A DNA stretch of 64,000 bases from Streptomyces venezuelae (GCF_008642295.1 NZ_CP029190.1:5067501-5131500); one strand, 5' to 3'. Shown: positions 46,188-54,814, numbered from the stretch's first letter. Translations and numbers: made by a program. The notes: generated from the sequence alone by a model not told the origin.

Positions 46188-46667
46188 ATGAACCAGCACC
46201 GTGCCGCTCCCCGCCGGCGGGCCGACATCGCCGGGCGCGAGGACCTCGCCCTCCTGCTGCGCCGCTTCTACACGGCCGCCTTCGCCGACCCCCGGATCGG
46301 GCCGTTCTTCACCCAGATCGCGGGCACCGACCTGGACGTCCACCTGCCCCGGATCACCGATTTCTGGGAGCACGCGCTGTTCCGGACGGCCGACTACCGG
46401 GGCAGTGCGCTCGCCCCGCACGCCGCCCTGCACTCCGTCCGCCCGATGGCCGCCGAGGACTTCGGGCGCTGGGTGCAGCTGTGGCGGGCCACTGTCGACG
46501 GGCTGCACGAGGGCCCCTTCGCGGAGCGCGCCAAGGCGCAGGGGGAGCGGGTCGCGCTGACCCTGCACCGGCGGCTGGCCAGGGCGGAGGCGCCTCTGAC
46601 CGGCCGCCCCGGACCGGGGTTCGTGCCGCTCGCCGCCCTTGAACTCCGCTCCGCCTCGGTGCTCTGA
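46188..46667 (+). CDS. Group III truncated haemoglobin
   Basis: 159-aa 2/2 haemoglobin. REDLALLLRRFYTAAFADPRIGPFFTQIAGTDL matches the A-B-E start of group III, and LPRITDFWEHALFRTADYRG is highly characteristic. The proximal His is expected in APHAALHSVRPM. The C-terminal about 30 residues are extra. The ATG is preceded by GGGAGG about 11 bases away. Its role is unknown; oxygen or NO chemistry is usual for the family, and the nitrite reductase operon lies 1 kb away. Confidence 0.88.
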   Translation: MNQHRAAPRRRADIAGREDLALLLRRFYTAAFADPRIGPFFTQIAGTDLDVHLPRITDFWEHALFRTADYRGSALAPHAALHSVRPMAAEDFGRWVQLWRATVDGLHEGPFAERAKAQGERVALTLHRRLARAEAPLTGRPGPGFVPLAALELRSASVL

Positions 46668-46681
46668 CCTGCGGTTTCGAG

Positions 46682-46710
46682 GAATCGCGGAGAATCTCGG
46701 CGAATCCCGG
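46682..46710 (+). repeat. Three 10-bp phased repeats upstream of VOC gene
   Basis: GAATCGCGG, GAATCTCGG and GAATCCCGG start at 46682, 46692 and 46702, exactly ten bases apart. They lie 108-136 bases upstream of the VOC protein start. One-turn spacing suggests an operator array read on one DNA face. Confidence 0.6.
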
Positions 46711-46817
46711 GAAATATTCTCGCGGGGAGCGATGAGTTTTCCCGGGCGCCCCGGTCTACCTCTCGACAGCACACCGCGGCACACCGCAGCACGCCACCGC
46801 AGAGAAGAGAGACCGAG

Positions 46818-47228
46818 ATGTCCCAGCCCCAGATGATCTTCGTCAACCTGCCGGTCAAGGACCTGGACGCCGCCAAGGCCTTCTGGGAGAAGCTCGGCTA
46901 CTCCTTCAACCCGCAGTTCTCCGACGAGACGGCCGCCTGCCTGGTCATCAGCGACACGATCTTCGCGATGCTGCTGACCGAGGCGAAGTTCAAGGAGTTC
47001 GCCACCAAGCCGGTCGCCGACGCCTCCCGGACCACCGAGGTGATGGTGGCCCTCAGCGCCGGCACCCGGGCGAAGGTCGACGAGGTCCTCGACGCCGCCC
47101 TGGCGGCGGGCGGCACCGAGCCCCGCCCCCCGATGGACCTCGGCTTCATGTACGGCCGCGCCTTCGAGGACCTGGACCACCACGTCTGGGAGTTCGTGTG
47201 GATGGACCCGGCCGCCATCGAGGGCTGA
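46818..47228 (+). CDS. VOC (glyoxalase/bleomycin resistance-like) family protein
   Basis: 136-aa protein with a single vicinal-oxygen-chelate domain: MIFVNLPVKDLDAAKAFWEKLGYSF, the central MLLTEAKFKEF, and a C-terminal DLDHHVWEFVWMDP with the terminal metal-type Glu/His. It is similar to the lactoylglutathione lyase-like proteins often found alone in actinobacteria. Substrate unknown. GAGAAGAGAGA precedes the ATG. Confidence 0.9.
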   Translation: MSQPQMIFVNLPVKDLDAAKAFWEKLGYSFNPQFSDETAACLVISDTIFAMLLTEAKFKEFATKPVADASRTTEVMVALSAGTRAKVDEVLDAALAAGGTEPRPPMDLGFMYGRAFEDLDHHVWEFVWMDPAAIEG

Positions 47229-47255
47229 GCCCCGCGGACCTCGCGGATCAGCGGA

Positions 47256-47597
47256 TCAGGAGACGCCGGAGGTGACGGCGGTCCGGACCGGATACGTCGG
47301 GACCGCCACCTCCTCGTCGTCCAGGCAGTGCCCCGACTCCAGGTCGAAACGCTGCTTGAGCAGGGGGGACGCCACGAACGGGCGCCCCGCCGCCGTCCCC
47401 AGCAGCCCGCGCGAGAGCACCTGTGCGCCGGTGAAGGGGTCCCGGTTGGCGATCGCGTACGCGCGGCCGGCCCGGTCCACGAAGACCGCGGCCTGGCTGC
47501 CGTCGGGCAGCAGCACCGCCACCCCCCGGCCGGGGATCAGCTCGGAGAGCTCGCAGACGGTCAGCCAGCCCTCGTCCACACACAGTTCGACGGTCAT
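47256..47597 (-). CDS. nirD: Nitrite reductase small subunit NirD
   Basis: 113-aa Rieske-fold small subunit of NADH-dependent assimilatory nitrite reductase. LTVCELSELIPGRGVAVLLPDG opens the fold and NRDPFTGAQVLSRGLLG is the family signature. The Cys/His ligands of true Rieske proteins are missing, as is normal for NirD. The start overlaps the nirB stop (ATGA). It is the last gene of the leftward nir operon. Confidence 0.93.
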   Translation of the reverse strand: MTVELCVDEGWLTVCELSELIPGRGVAVLLPDGSQAAVFVDRAGRAYAIANRDPFTGAQVLSRGLLGTAAGRPFVASPLLKQRFDLESGHCLDDEEVAVPTYPVRTAVTSGVS

Positions 47598-50113
47598 CGG
47601 GTCGCTCCCAGGGTCAGTACGGTCAGGTCGGGCTTGACCTGGTCCCGCTCCGGCACGAACTTCACGGTCGGGTCGGGGGCGCCCGGCGCATTGACGAAGG
47701 ACACGAACCGGCGCAGTCGGTCCGGGTCGTCCAGGGTCTCGGCCCATTCGTCGCGGTAGTGCGCGACGTGCTCCGCCATCAGAGCCTCCAGTTCCGCGCA
47801 CAGTCCCAGCGAATCGCGCACGACCACGTCCCGCAGGTGGTCCAGCCCGCCCTCCAGCCGCTCCAGCCAGGTGGAGGTCCGCTCCAGCCGGTCCGCGGTG
47901 CGGATGTAGAACATCAGGAACCGGTCGATCAGCCGGACCAGCTCGGCATCGGACAGGTCCTGGGCGAGCAGGTCCGCGTGGCGCGGAGTGGCCCCGCCGT
48001 TCCCTCCGACATACAGATTCCAGCCATTCGCGGTGGCGATCACCCCGAAGTCCTTGCTCTGCGCCTCCGCGCACTCGCGGGCGCAGCCGGACACCGCCGA
48101 CTTCAGCTTGTGCGGGGCGCGCAGGCCCCGGTAGCGCAGCTCCAGGTCGATGGCCATCCGTACGCTGTCCTGCACCCCGTACCGGCACCAGGTCTGCCCC
48201 ACGCAGGACTTGACCGTCCGCAGGGCCTTTCCGTACGCGTGCCCGGATTCGAAGCCGGCCTCCACCAGCCGGGCCCAGATCTGCGGGAGCTGGTCGACGC
48301 GGGCGCCGAAGAGGTCGATCCGCTGACCGCCGGTGATCTTCGTGTAGAGGCCGAAGTCCCGGGCCACCTCGCCGATCACGATCAGCTTCTCCGGGGTGAT
48401 CTCACCGCCGGGGATCCGCGGGACCACCGAATAGGAGCCGTTGCGCTGGAGGTTCGCCAGGAAGTGGTCGTTGGTGTCCTGCAGCGCCGCCTGCTCGCCG
48501 GCCAGGACATAGCCGCTGGCTCCGATGACCGGGGCCAGCGAGGCGATGATCGAGCCCACGGTCGGCTTGCAGACCTCGCAGCCGTCCCCGCCCCGGGCGC
48601 CCTCCCGGCCGTGGCTGTCGAGCAGTGCCTGGTACGAGTTCAGCCGCAGGGTACGGACGATCTCGTAGAGCTCGGCGCGGGTGTAGCCGAAGCAGTCGCA
48701 GAGCCCTTTGTCGGTGCTCGCCGGCAGCAGTTGGCCGATCACCTTGATGCAGCTGCCGCAGCCGGTGCCCGCCTTGGTGCACTTCTTGACTTCGGCGAGG
48801 GTGTCGCAGGCCGCGATCGCCTTCTTGGTGACGTTGTGGCAGGAGCAGATCACCGCGTCGTCGGGCAACGCCGACGGGCCGAACGCGGCCGGGGCGCCCA
48901 CCCCGGCGGGCAGCACCAGCTGCTCGGGGGAGACCGGCGGCACACTGCCGGTCAGCGGGCGCAGCAGGCCGTAGGCATCGGCCTCGCCGACCAGCACACC
49001 GCCGAGCAGCACCCCGTCGGGGGCGACCACCAGCTTCTTGTACACCCCGGACCGGGAGTCGGAGTAGACCACGTCCAGGCTGTCGGGGGTGGCTCCGTGC
49101 GCGTCGCCGAAGGAGGCCACGTCCACCCCGAGCAGCTTCAGCTTGGTGGACAGGTCGGCGCCGGTGAACTCCTTGTCCCGGCCGCCCAGCAGGTCCTCGG
49201 CGGCCGTCTCGGCCATCTCGTAGCCGGGGGCGACCAGGCCGTAGACCCGGCCGTCGGAGGCGAGGGCGCACTCGCCGATGGCGTAGACGTGCGGGTCGGA
49301 GGTCCGGCAGCGGGAGTCCACGGTGATGCCGCCGCGCTCGCCGACCGCCAGCCCGCAGTCCCGGGCCAGCTGGTCGCGGGGCCGGACCCCGGCGGAGAAC
49401 ACCACGAGCTCGGTCTCGACGGTCGAGCCGTCGGAGAGCAGCATGCCGCCGACCGCGCCGTCGGGTCCGGTGGCCACCTCCTGGGTGCCGACCCCGGTGT
49501 GCACGGTCAGCCCCATGGACTCGATGGTCCGCAGCAGGGCCGCGCCACCGCCCTCGTCCACCTGCGCGGGCATCAGCCGGGGGGCGAACTCCACGATCCG
49601 GGTGTCCAGGCCCAGCCCCTGGAGGGCGCCGGCCGCCTCCAGCCCGAGCAGGCCGCCGCCGACGACCGCGCCGCGGGTGCGTCCCTTGGCGTACTCCTCG
49701 ATGGCGAGCAGGTCCTCGATGGTCCGGTAGACGAAGCAGCCGGGGGCGTCCTTGCCGGGGACCGGCGGTACGAAGGGGTACGAGCCGGTGGCCAGCACCA
49801 GCACGTCGTACCCGAAGGTCCGGCCGGAGCGGGCGGTGACGGTGCGGGCGGCCCGGTCGACCGCGACGGCGGGGTCGTCCAGGTGCAGCTCGATGCCGTG
49901 TTCGGCCATGAACCCGGCCGGGGTGAGCGAGAGGTCCTCGGGGGTGCTGCCGGAGAAGTACGAGGTGAGGTGGACGCGGTCGTAGGCCGGCCGGGGCTCC
50001 TCGCACAGCACGGTGACCCGGTGCGTGGCGGTCACACCGCGCTCGGCGAGCGCTTCGAGGTAGCGCTGGCCGACCATGCCGTGCCCGATGAGCAGGATCG
50101 TGGGCTTGGTCAT
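47594..50113 (-). CDS. nirB: Nitrite reductase large subunit NirB (NADH, siroheme)
   Basis: 839-aa enzyme reducing nitrite to ammonium. The N-terminal FAD/NAD module begins ILLIGHGMVGQRYLEALAERG. A BFD-like [2Fe-2S] domain has CSCHNVTKKAI and CTKAGTGCGSC, followed by a second cysteine set (CDCFGYT, CEVC). The C-terminal siroheme/4Fe-4S site is CVGQTWC and CARECA (C-x5-C and C-x3-C). It starts 2 bases after a related FAD reductase and overlaps nirD. Siroheme would come from the chelatase at 61.1 kb and its pathway. Confidence 0.96.
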   Translation of the reverse strand: MTKPTILLIGHGMVGQRYLEALAERGVTATHRVTVLCEEPRPAYDRVHLTSYFSGSTPEDLSLTPAGFMAEHGIELHLDDPAVAVDRAARTVTARSGRTFGYDVLVLATGSYPFVPPVPGKDAPGCFVYRTIEDLLAIEEYAKGRTRGAVVGGGLLGLEAAGALQGLGLDTRIVEFAPRLMPAQVDEGGGAALLRTIESMGLTVHTGVGTQEVATGPDGAVGGMLLSDGSTVETELVVFSAGVRPRDQLARDCGLAVGERGGITVDSRCRTSDPHVYAIGECALASDGRVYGLVAPGYEMAETAAEDLLGGRDKEFTGADLSTKLKLLGVDVASFGDAHGATPDSLDVVYSDSRSGVYKKLVVAPDGVLLGGVLVGEADAYGLLRPLTGSVPPVSPEQLVLPAGVGAPAAFGPSALPDDAVICSCHNVTKKAIAACDTLAEVKKCTKAGTGCGSCIKVIGQLLPASTDKGLCDCFGYTRAELYEIVRTLRLNSYQALLDSHGREGARGGDGCEVCKPTVGSIIASLAPVIGASGYVLAGEQAALQDTNDHFLANLQRNGSYSVVPRIPGGEITPEKLIVIGEVARDFGLYTKITGGQRIDLFGARVDQLPQIWARLVEAGFESGHAYGKALRTVKSCVGQTWCRYGVQDSVRMAIDLELRYRGLRAPHKLKSAVSGCARECAEAQSKDFGVIATANGWNLYVGGNGGATPRHADLLAQDLSDAELVRLIDRFLMFYIRTADRLERTSTWLERLEGGLDHLRDVVVRDSLGLCAELEALMAEHVAHYRDEWAETLDDPDRLRRFVSFVNAPGAPDPTVKFVPERDQVKPDLTVLTLGATR

Positions 50114-50115
50114 TG

Positions 50116-51393
50116 TCAGGAGCCTCCGTCGTCGGTGAGCAGGTGGATCAGCTGGTGCGTGGCGTGCAGGGGTTCGTCGCCCTCCCAGGTGCGGGCGAGG
50201 GTTCCGACGGCGGAGAGTTCGCCGAGGAGCACTCCGCCGACGAGCCGGTCGCCGCGGACGACGACCTTGCGGTAGGTCCGGCGGGTGGCGTCGGCGAGGC
50301 GGATCACGTCGTCGCCGGGACCGGGGGTGGTCTGGCCGAAGGCGGCCAGGTCGATGCCGGTGGGGAGGGTGAGGCGGGTGAGGGCGCGGGTGCCGGTGTA
50401 GGTGCGGGGGGCGTTGGCGGTCACACCGCCGCCGGCGGCGGCGCCGTCCGGGGAGGCGGGCTCGCGGGCGCGGTCGGTCAGGAGGGTGGCCAGCACCTCG
50501 GCCTGTTCCAGGGCGGGCCCCGCCAGGCCGTACACCTGCCCGGCGTGCTCCGCGCAGTCGCCGATGGCATGGATGTGCGGATCGCTGGTGCGCAGTTCGT
50601 CGTCGACCAGGACGCCGCGGCGCACGGCGAGCCCGGCGGCCTGCGCCAGCCCCGTCCGGGGCCGTACGCCGCAGGCCAGCACCACCAGATCGGCGTCCAG
50701 CCGGTACCCGTCGGCGAGCTCGGCCCCGGTGACCCGGCGGCGGCCGGCGGACGGCTGTGTGCTGAGGCCGCGGACCCGGCACTCGGTGTGGATCTCCACG
50801 CCCAGGGCGGTCAGGTGGGCGTGCAGCAGTGCCGACGCCTCCGTGTCGAGCTGGCGTTCCATCAGGCGTTCGCCCTGCTGGGTGAGGACCACCTGGGCAC
50901 CCCGGGCGGCCAGCGCCCGTGCGGCCGAGACGCCGAGCAGGCCGCCGCCGATGACCACCACCCGCAGCCCCGGCCGGACCGCCTCGCCCAGGGCCAGGCA
51001 GTCGTCCATGGTGCGGAAGGGGTGCACCCCGTCCGGCAGGTCCCGCCCCTCCGGTTCGAACAGGCCGCGCAGCGGCGGCAGCACCGGATTGGAGCCGGTG
51101 GCCAGCACCAGGGTGTCGTAGGGCTCCACCGAGCCGTCGTCGCCGTGCACCCGCCGCTCGGCCCGGTCGATCCGGACCGCCCGCACCCCGCGCCGCAGCC
51201 CCGGCCCGGCCGCCGGCAGCGCGGCGACCTCGGGGGCGTACCGGCCCGCGAGGACCTCGGCGAGCAGCACCCGGTTGTAGGGGGCGTGGTCCTCCTCGCC
51301 GAGTACGGTCACCACGGCGGGGGCGAGGCGCTGGGCGAGGCGGAGGCCGGCCAGGCCGCCGCCGATCACCACCACACGCTGTTGCGAGGTCAT
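50116..51393 (-). CDS. NAD(P)/FAD-dependent oxidoreductase of the nir operon
   Basis: 425-aa flavoprotein of the rubredoxin/ferredoxin-reductase type, similar to the front module of NirB. FAD site RVVVIGGGLAGLRLAQRLA; NAD site VVVIGGGLLGVSAARALAARG; DPHIHAIGDCAEH near the flavin. No iron-sulfur domain follows. First gene of the leftward FAD reductase-nirB-nirD unit. It may deliver electrons to NirB or to nitrate reductase. A GlnR-like element lies upstream. Confidence 0.88.
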   Translation of the reverse strand: MTSQQRVVVIGGGLAGLRLAQRLAPAVVTVLGEEDHAPYNRVLLAEVLAGRYAPEVAALPAAGPGLRRGVRAVRIDRAERRVHGDDGSVEPYDTLVLATGSNPVLPPLRGLFEPEGRDLPDGVHPFRTMDDCLALGEAVRPGLRVVVIGGGLLGVSAARALAARGAQVVLTQQGERLMERQLDTEASALLHAHLTALGVEIHTECRVRGLSTQPSAGRRRVTGAELADGYRLDADLVVLACGVRPRTGLAQAAGLAVRRGVLVDDELRTSDPHIHAIGDCAEHAGQVYGLAGPALEQAEVLATLLTDRAREPASPDGAAAGGGVTANAPRTYTGTRALTRLTLPTGIDLAAFGQTTPGPGDDVIRLADATRRTYRKVVVRGDRLVGGVLLGELSAVGTLARTWEGDEPLHATHQLIHLLTDDGGS

Positions 51394-51415
51394 GGGACGA
51401 GCGTGCGTGCCTGCT

Positions 51416-51442
51416 GTTTCCCTGCCGCATCGCTCCTGTTAC
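51416..51442 (-). promoter_or_regulatory. Candidate GlnR site upstream of nir operon
   Basis: On the minus strand GTAAC (51442-51438) and GAAAC (51420-51416) are spaced 22 bases start to start, two 11-base periods, as in GlnR a- and b-site boxes. The intervening half-site is poor. It lies 23-49 bases upstream of the operon start. GlnR control of nir genes is known in streptomycetes; the assignment here is tentative. Confidence 0.35.
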
Positions 51443-51550
51443 CCGGACGGAACGCTGGCCTCCCACCCCGGGTTAAGTGCCCGTGAGGCCTGACTCAAGC
51501 CCGGCTTAAGGATCTTCTGGTAGCCCGTGGGGGCGCCTAGCGTGCCTCGT

Positions 51551-52846
51551 ATGCGCGATGCGGTGGGACGGATGAGGGCCTCAGTGGCCGGCGGGGCGGG
51601 GGCGGTCGTCCTGGTGTGGGCGGCCCAGGTACGGCCCTCCGCGCGGCTCGACGCCCTGTTCGCGACCGCCGCCCACCTGACCGGGCTGCTCGCCGGGTAC
51701 GGGGTGCTGGTCCTGCTCTTCCTGATGGCCCGGGTGCCCGCCGTCGAGCACGGCGTCGGCGCCGACCGGCTGGCCCGCTGGCACGCCGCCGGCGGGAAAC
51801 ACGTCCTGCTGCTCCTGGGCGGCCACGGCCTCTTCGCCCTCCTCGGGTACGCCGTGCACGAGGGGCTCGACGTGCTCACCGCCGCCCGGGAGCTGCTCGG
51901 CTATCCCGCGCTCGCCGCCGCTGCCGCCGGCACCGGGCTGCTGGCCGCCGTGGGCCTCACCTCCGCCCGCGCCGCCCGCCGCCGGCTGTCCCACGAAGCC
52001 TGGCGGGGCGTCCATCTGCTGGTGTACCCCGCCGCCGCCCTCGGCTTCGCCCACCAGCTCGCCGGGCCCGATCTGGACCTGCTGGGCTGGTTCTGGGCCC
52101 TCGCCCACGCCACCGTCGCCGTGCTGCTGGTCTGGTACCGGGCGGTGGTCCCGGTACGGCAGGCCCTGCGGCACACGCTGCGGGTCGCCGAGGTCCGCGA
52201 CGAGGGGCCGGGGGTGGTGTCCGTGGTCGTATACGGGGCGCACCTGGCCGAACTGCGTGCGGAGCCGGGCCAGTTCCTGCGCTGGCGGTTCCTGCACCGC
52301 CGGCTCTGGCACACGGCCCTGCCGTTCTCCCTCTCCGCGCCGGTCCGCGACGACACCCTCCGCATCACCGTGAAGGCGCTCGGCGGGCACAGCCGCCGGA
52401 TCCGCCGGCTGCGGCCCGGCACCCGGGTGATCGCCACCGGCCCGTTCGGGGCGCTCACCGCGGCCCGCCGCACCCGCGCCAAGGTGCTGCTGATCGCGGG
52501 CGGGGTCGGGATCACCCCGATGCGCGCGCTGTTCGAGACGCTGCCCGGCGGGCCCGGGGAGCTCACCCTGCTCTACCGGGCCGGGGCCGAGGAGCACCTG
52601 GTGCTGCGGGCCGAGCTGGAGGCGATCGCGGCCGGGCGGCAGGCCGGGCTGCACTATCTGCTCGGCCCGTCCGACGGGGCGTACGACCCGCTCGCCCCGC
52701 AGGCGCTGCGCGCGCTGGTGCCGGACCTGGCCGAGCACGACGTCTACCTGTGCGGGCCGCCGGGGCTGGCCGAGGCGACCTCGGCGGCACTGCGCCGGGC
52801 CGGGGTTCCGGCGGGGCGCATCCACTCCGAGTGCTTCAGCTTCTGA
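51551..52846 (+). CDS. Ferric reductase-like transmembrane flavoprotein
   Basis: 431-aa protein. The N-terminal about 210 residues hold six or so membrane helices of the ferric-reductase-like domain with paired histidines (GGKHVLLLLGGHGLFALLGY; EAWRGVHLLVYPAAALGFAHQL) expected to bind haem. The C-terminal FNR-type module has PFSLSAPV (FAD), LLIAGGVGITPMRALFE (NAD) and VYLCGPPGLAEATSAALRRAG, ending CFSF. The start ATG 51551 has a weak site. Divergent from the nir operon. It resembles the transmembrane redox partners of FMN-binding proteins. Confidence 0.88.
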   Translation: MRDAVGRMRASVAGGAGAVVLVWAAQVRPSARLDALFATAAHLTGLLAGYGVLVLLFLMARVPAVEHGVGADRLARWHAAGGKHVLLLLGGHGLFALLGYAVHEGLDVLTAARELLGYPALAAAAAGTGLLAAVGLTSARAARRRLSHEAWRGVHLLVYPAAALGFAHQLAGPDLDLLGWFWALAHATVAVLLVWYRAVVPVRQALRHTLRVAEVRDEGPGVVSVVVYGAHLAELRAEPGQFLRWRFLHRRLWHTALPFSLSAPVRDDTLRITVKALGGHSRRIRRLRPGTRVIATGPFGALTAARRTRAKVLLIAGGVGITPMRALFETLPGGPGELTLLYRAGAEEHLVLRAELEAIAAGRQAGLHYLLGPSDGAYDPLAPQALRALVPDLAEHDVYLCGPPGLAEATSAALRRAGVPAGRIHSECFSF

Positions 52847-52890
52847 CCTTCGTTCCCGATCGTGAAGTTCCCCCGAGAGGCGGCTGTTTC

Positions 52891-53184
52891 ATGCCCCATC
52901 CGCGCCACCCCCTGCACATGGCCGTGGCCGTGACCCCGCCGGATTCCGGCTGGGGCGCGCACGGCAGGGCGGCGCCCGGGCGGGCCCGGCACCGCAAGCC
53001 CTCCGCGCTGCCCGGCCTGCTGGCCGCCGTACCGCCCGCGCGGCGCCTGGCGGCCGGGCTCGGGCTGGCCAGTGTGCTCGCCGCGACCGTGCTGACGGCG
53101 GCCCTGGAACCGGCCGCTCCGGTGGCCCCGGACCGGGTCCCGGCCCGGGAAACCTCAAGCCTTGCGCAAGAAAACGGAGGTTGA
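52891..53184 (+). CDS. Small predicted membrane protein
   Basis: 97-aa frame, same strand, 44 bases after the flavoprotein. The N-terminal about 50 residues are basic (GRARHRKPSALPG). One hydrophobic helix is seen (LAAGLGLASVLAATVLTAAL), followed by a short Pro/Glu tail. The ferric-reductase-like gene is commonly followed by an FMN-binding domain protein; this one is much shorter and lacks that domain. It may be a degenerate partner or a chance frame. Confidence 0.45.
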   Translation: MPHPRHPLHMAVAVTPPDSGWGAHGRAAPGRARHRKPSALPGLLAAVPPARRLAAGLGLASVLAATVLTAALEPAAPVAPDRVPARETSSLAQENGG

Positions 53185-53201
53185 TGGGTGCTGCACCCAT
53201 C
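53183..53201 (+). terminator. Hairpin before TSUP gene
   Basis: GATGGGT, loop GCTGC, ACCCATC, with the loop extendable as GC/GC. It overlaps the stop of the small membrane protein gene. A short T-containing tail follows. Confidence 0.45.
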
Positions 53202-53220
53202 TCCTTCATAGGGTCGGCCC

Positions 53221-54000
53221 GTGCCTGACATAACCCTGACGATGATCATCGTGCTGTGCCTGGTGGCCGCCGCCGCGGGCTGGATCGACGCCGTGGTGGG
53301 CGGTGGCGGACTACTGCTTCTGCCCGCCCTGCTGCTCGGACTGCCCTCCCACGTGCCGTACACGCATGCGCTCGGCACCAACAAGGCGGTGTCGATCGTC
53401 GGGACCACCGGCGCGGCCGTCACCTTCGCGCGCAAGGCGCCCGTCGATGTGAAGGTGGCGCTCCGGATCTGCCTGGCGGCGATGGCGGGCGCCGCCGCCG
53501 GCGCCCTGCTCGCCGGGTCCATCCCAAAAGAGGCCATGATGCCGGTGATCATGGTGGTGCTGCTGCTGGTCGCCGCCTTCGTGATCTTCCGGCCCTCGTT
53601 CGGGGCGGTGCCGGTCGACGGGCCCGTCACCCGGCAGCGGATGATCGCCGCGATCCTCCTCGCGGGCGTCGGCATCGGCCTCTACGACGGTCTGCTCGGC
53701 CCCGGTACCGGCACCTTCCTGGTGCTGATCCTCACCGGACTGCTCCGCCTCGACCTGCTGACCGCCTCCGCCACCGCCAAGATCGTGAACGCCGGTACCA
53801 ACGCCGGTGCCCTCGTCGTCTTCGCCTTCCAGGGCGCGGTGATGTGGCAGCTGGCCGCCCTGATGGCGGTGTTCAACCTGGCCGGGGGGCAGGCCGGAGC
53901 CCGGATGGCCCTCAAGAAGGGCAGCGGGTTCGTCCGGATGGTGCTGCTGACCGTGGTGTGCGCGCTGGTGCTCAAGCTCGGCTGGGAGCAGTGGGCCTGA
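53221..54000 (+). CDS. TSUP family permease (TauE/SafE-like)
   Basis: 259-aa membrane protein with about eight helices. AAAGWIDAVVGGGGLLLLPALL and ALGTNKAVSIVGTTGA are the first-half TSUP signature. GLYDGLLGPGTGTFLVLILT and TASATAKIVNAGTNAGALVVF are its second-half repeat. The family exports sulfite, sulfonates or nitrite-like anions in different hosts; the substrate here is unknown. GTG start. The sortase reading frame of the opposite strand overlaps most of this gene. Confidence 0.9.
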   Translation: MPDITLTMIIVLCLVAAAAGWIDAVVGGGGLLLLPALLLGLPSHVPYTHALGTNKAVSIVGTTGAAVTFARKAPVDVKVALRICLAAMAGAAAGALLAGSIPKEAMMPVIMVVLLLVAAFVIFRPSFGAVPVDGPVTRQRMIAAILLAGVGIGLYDGLLGPGTGTFLVLILTGLLRLDLLTASATAKIVNAGTNAGALVVFAFQGAVMWQLAALMAVFNLAGGQAGARMALKKGSGFVRMVLLTVVCALVLKLGWEQWA

Positions 54001-54690
54001 CCGGCTCGCCCGCTCCCCGCGGGAGCCGGAGAGATGGGCGAAGACCACCACATTGCCGCGGTAGCCGGTGCCCGGTGAGAAGCCGCCGCCGCAGGTGATC
54101 ACCCGGAGCTCGGCCCGGGGCGCCGGGCCGTACACCCGCTCGTCCGGGAAGGCCCGGGCGTCGTACACCTCGACGGCGTACACGGTGAACACGGCGGTAC
54201 GGCCGTCCGCCCGCGGTACCTCGATGGCGGCCCCGCGGCGCAGCGCACCCAGGCGGTAGAAGACCGCCGGTCCGGTGGCGTGGTCGACATGGCCCGCGAT
54301 GACGGCGGTGCCGGCCGCGCCGGGGGTGGTCCCGTCGCGGTACCAGCCGGCCAGGTCGCGGCGGGCCGGCGGCGGCACCTGGAGGCGGCCGTCGGGCTCC
54401 AGGCCGAGCCCGGTCAGCGGCGCATCCACCCCGATGGACGGGATCCGGATCCGGCTGGGCGGGGAACCGGGCAGCGGCGCGACCGCCCCGGAGCGGGCGA
54501 GCGGACCGGGCGAGCCGGACGGACGGGTCGGACCTCCGGGCGGTCCGGCGGGCGGACGCAGGGCTTCCGCGGGGGAGGGCTGGGGTGGCCGGACCTGCTC
54601 GGCCGAACCGCTGGTGACCAGCCAGACCCCGAGGCAGGCGGCGAGGACGAGGAGGCCGGCGCGACCGGCCGTCCGGGTGTCGCCTCCCAT
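53311..54690 (-). CDS. Class F-like sortase, frame without stop at domain end
   Basis: Transpeptidase that attaches or processes surface proteins. The N-terminal anchor is RAGLLVLAACLGVWLVTSG, followed by a Pro-rich linker. The sortase domain runs about residues 75-220: RIRIPSIGVDAPL, TAVIAGHVDHATGP (catalytic His), RVITCGGGFSPGTGYRGNVVVFAHL (catalytic Cys and Arg). The family usually ends here, but no stop occurs until 53311, adding about 230 residues antisense to the TSUP gene. ATG 54690 has GAGGGGG upstream. The tail has no recognisable domain and may be an accident of GC-rich DNA. Confidence 0.75.
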   Translation of the reverse strand: MGGDTRTAGRAGLLVLAACLGVWLVTSGSAEQVRPPQPSPAEALRPPAGPPGGPTRPSGSPGPLARSGAVAPLPGSPPSRIRIPSIGVDAPLTGLGLEPDGRLQVPPPARRDLAGWYRDGTTPGAAGTAVIAGHVDHATGPAVFYRLGALRRGAAIEVPRADGRTAVFTVYAVEVYDARAFPDERVYGPAPRAELRVITCGGGFSPGTGYRGNVVVFAHLSGSRGERASRSGPLLPAELEHQRAHHGQQHHPDEPAALLEGHPGSGLPPGQVEHRHQGGQLPHHRALEGEDDEGTGVGTGVHDLGGGGGGQQVEAEQSGEDQHQEGAGTGAEQTVVEADADAREEDRGDHPLPGDGPVDRHRPERGPEDHEGGDQQQHHHDHRHHGLFWDGPGEQGAGGGARHRRQADPERHLHIDGRLAREGDGRAGGPDDRHRLVGAERMRVRHVGGQSEQQGGQKQ

Positions 54691-54814
54691 GGATGCCCCC
54701 TCGGTCTGGCGGTGGCGGCCGTCGCCCGGCCCCGCGAACGGGGGGGACCTCGCAGGGCGGGCGACGGGGGGGCGGTACCGGTCGGACCGCGGCCGGGGCC
54801 GCGGCGGGCGCCCG

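Noticed and set aside
47759..50275. 838-aa rightward open frame opposite nirB
   Set aside because: Antisense shadow of the nirB and FAD reductase genes; composition is repetitive and no domain is seen.
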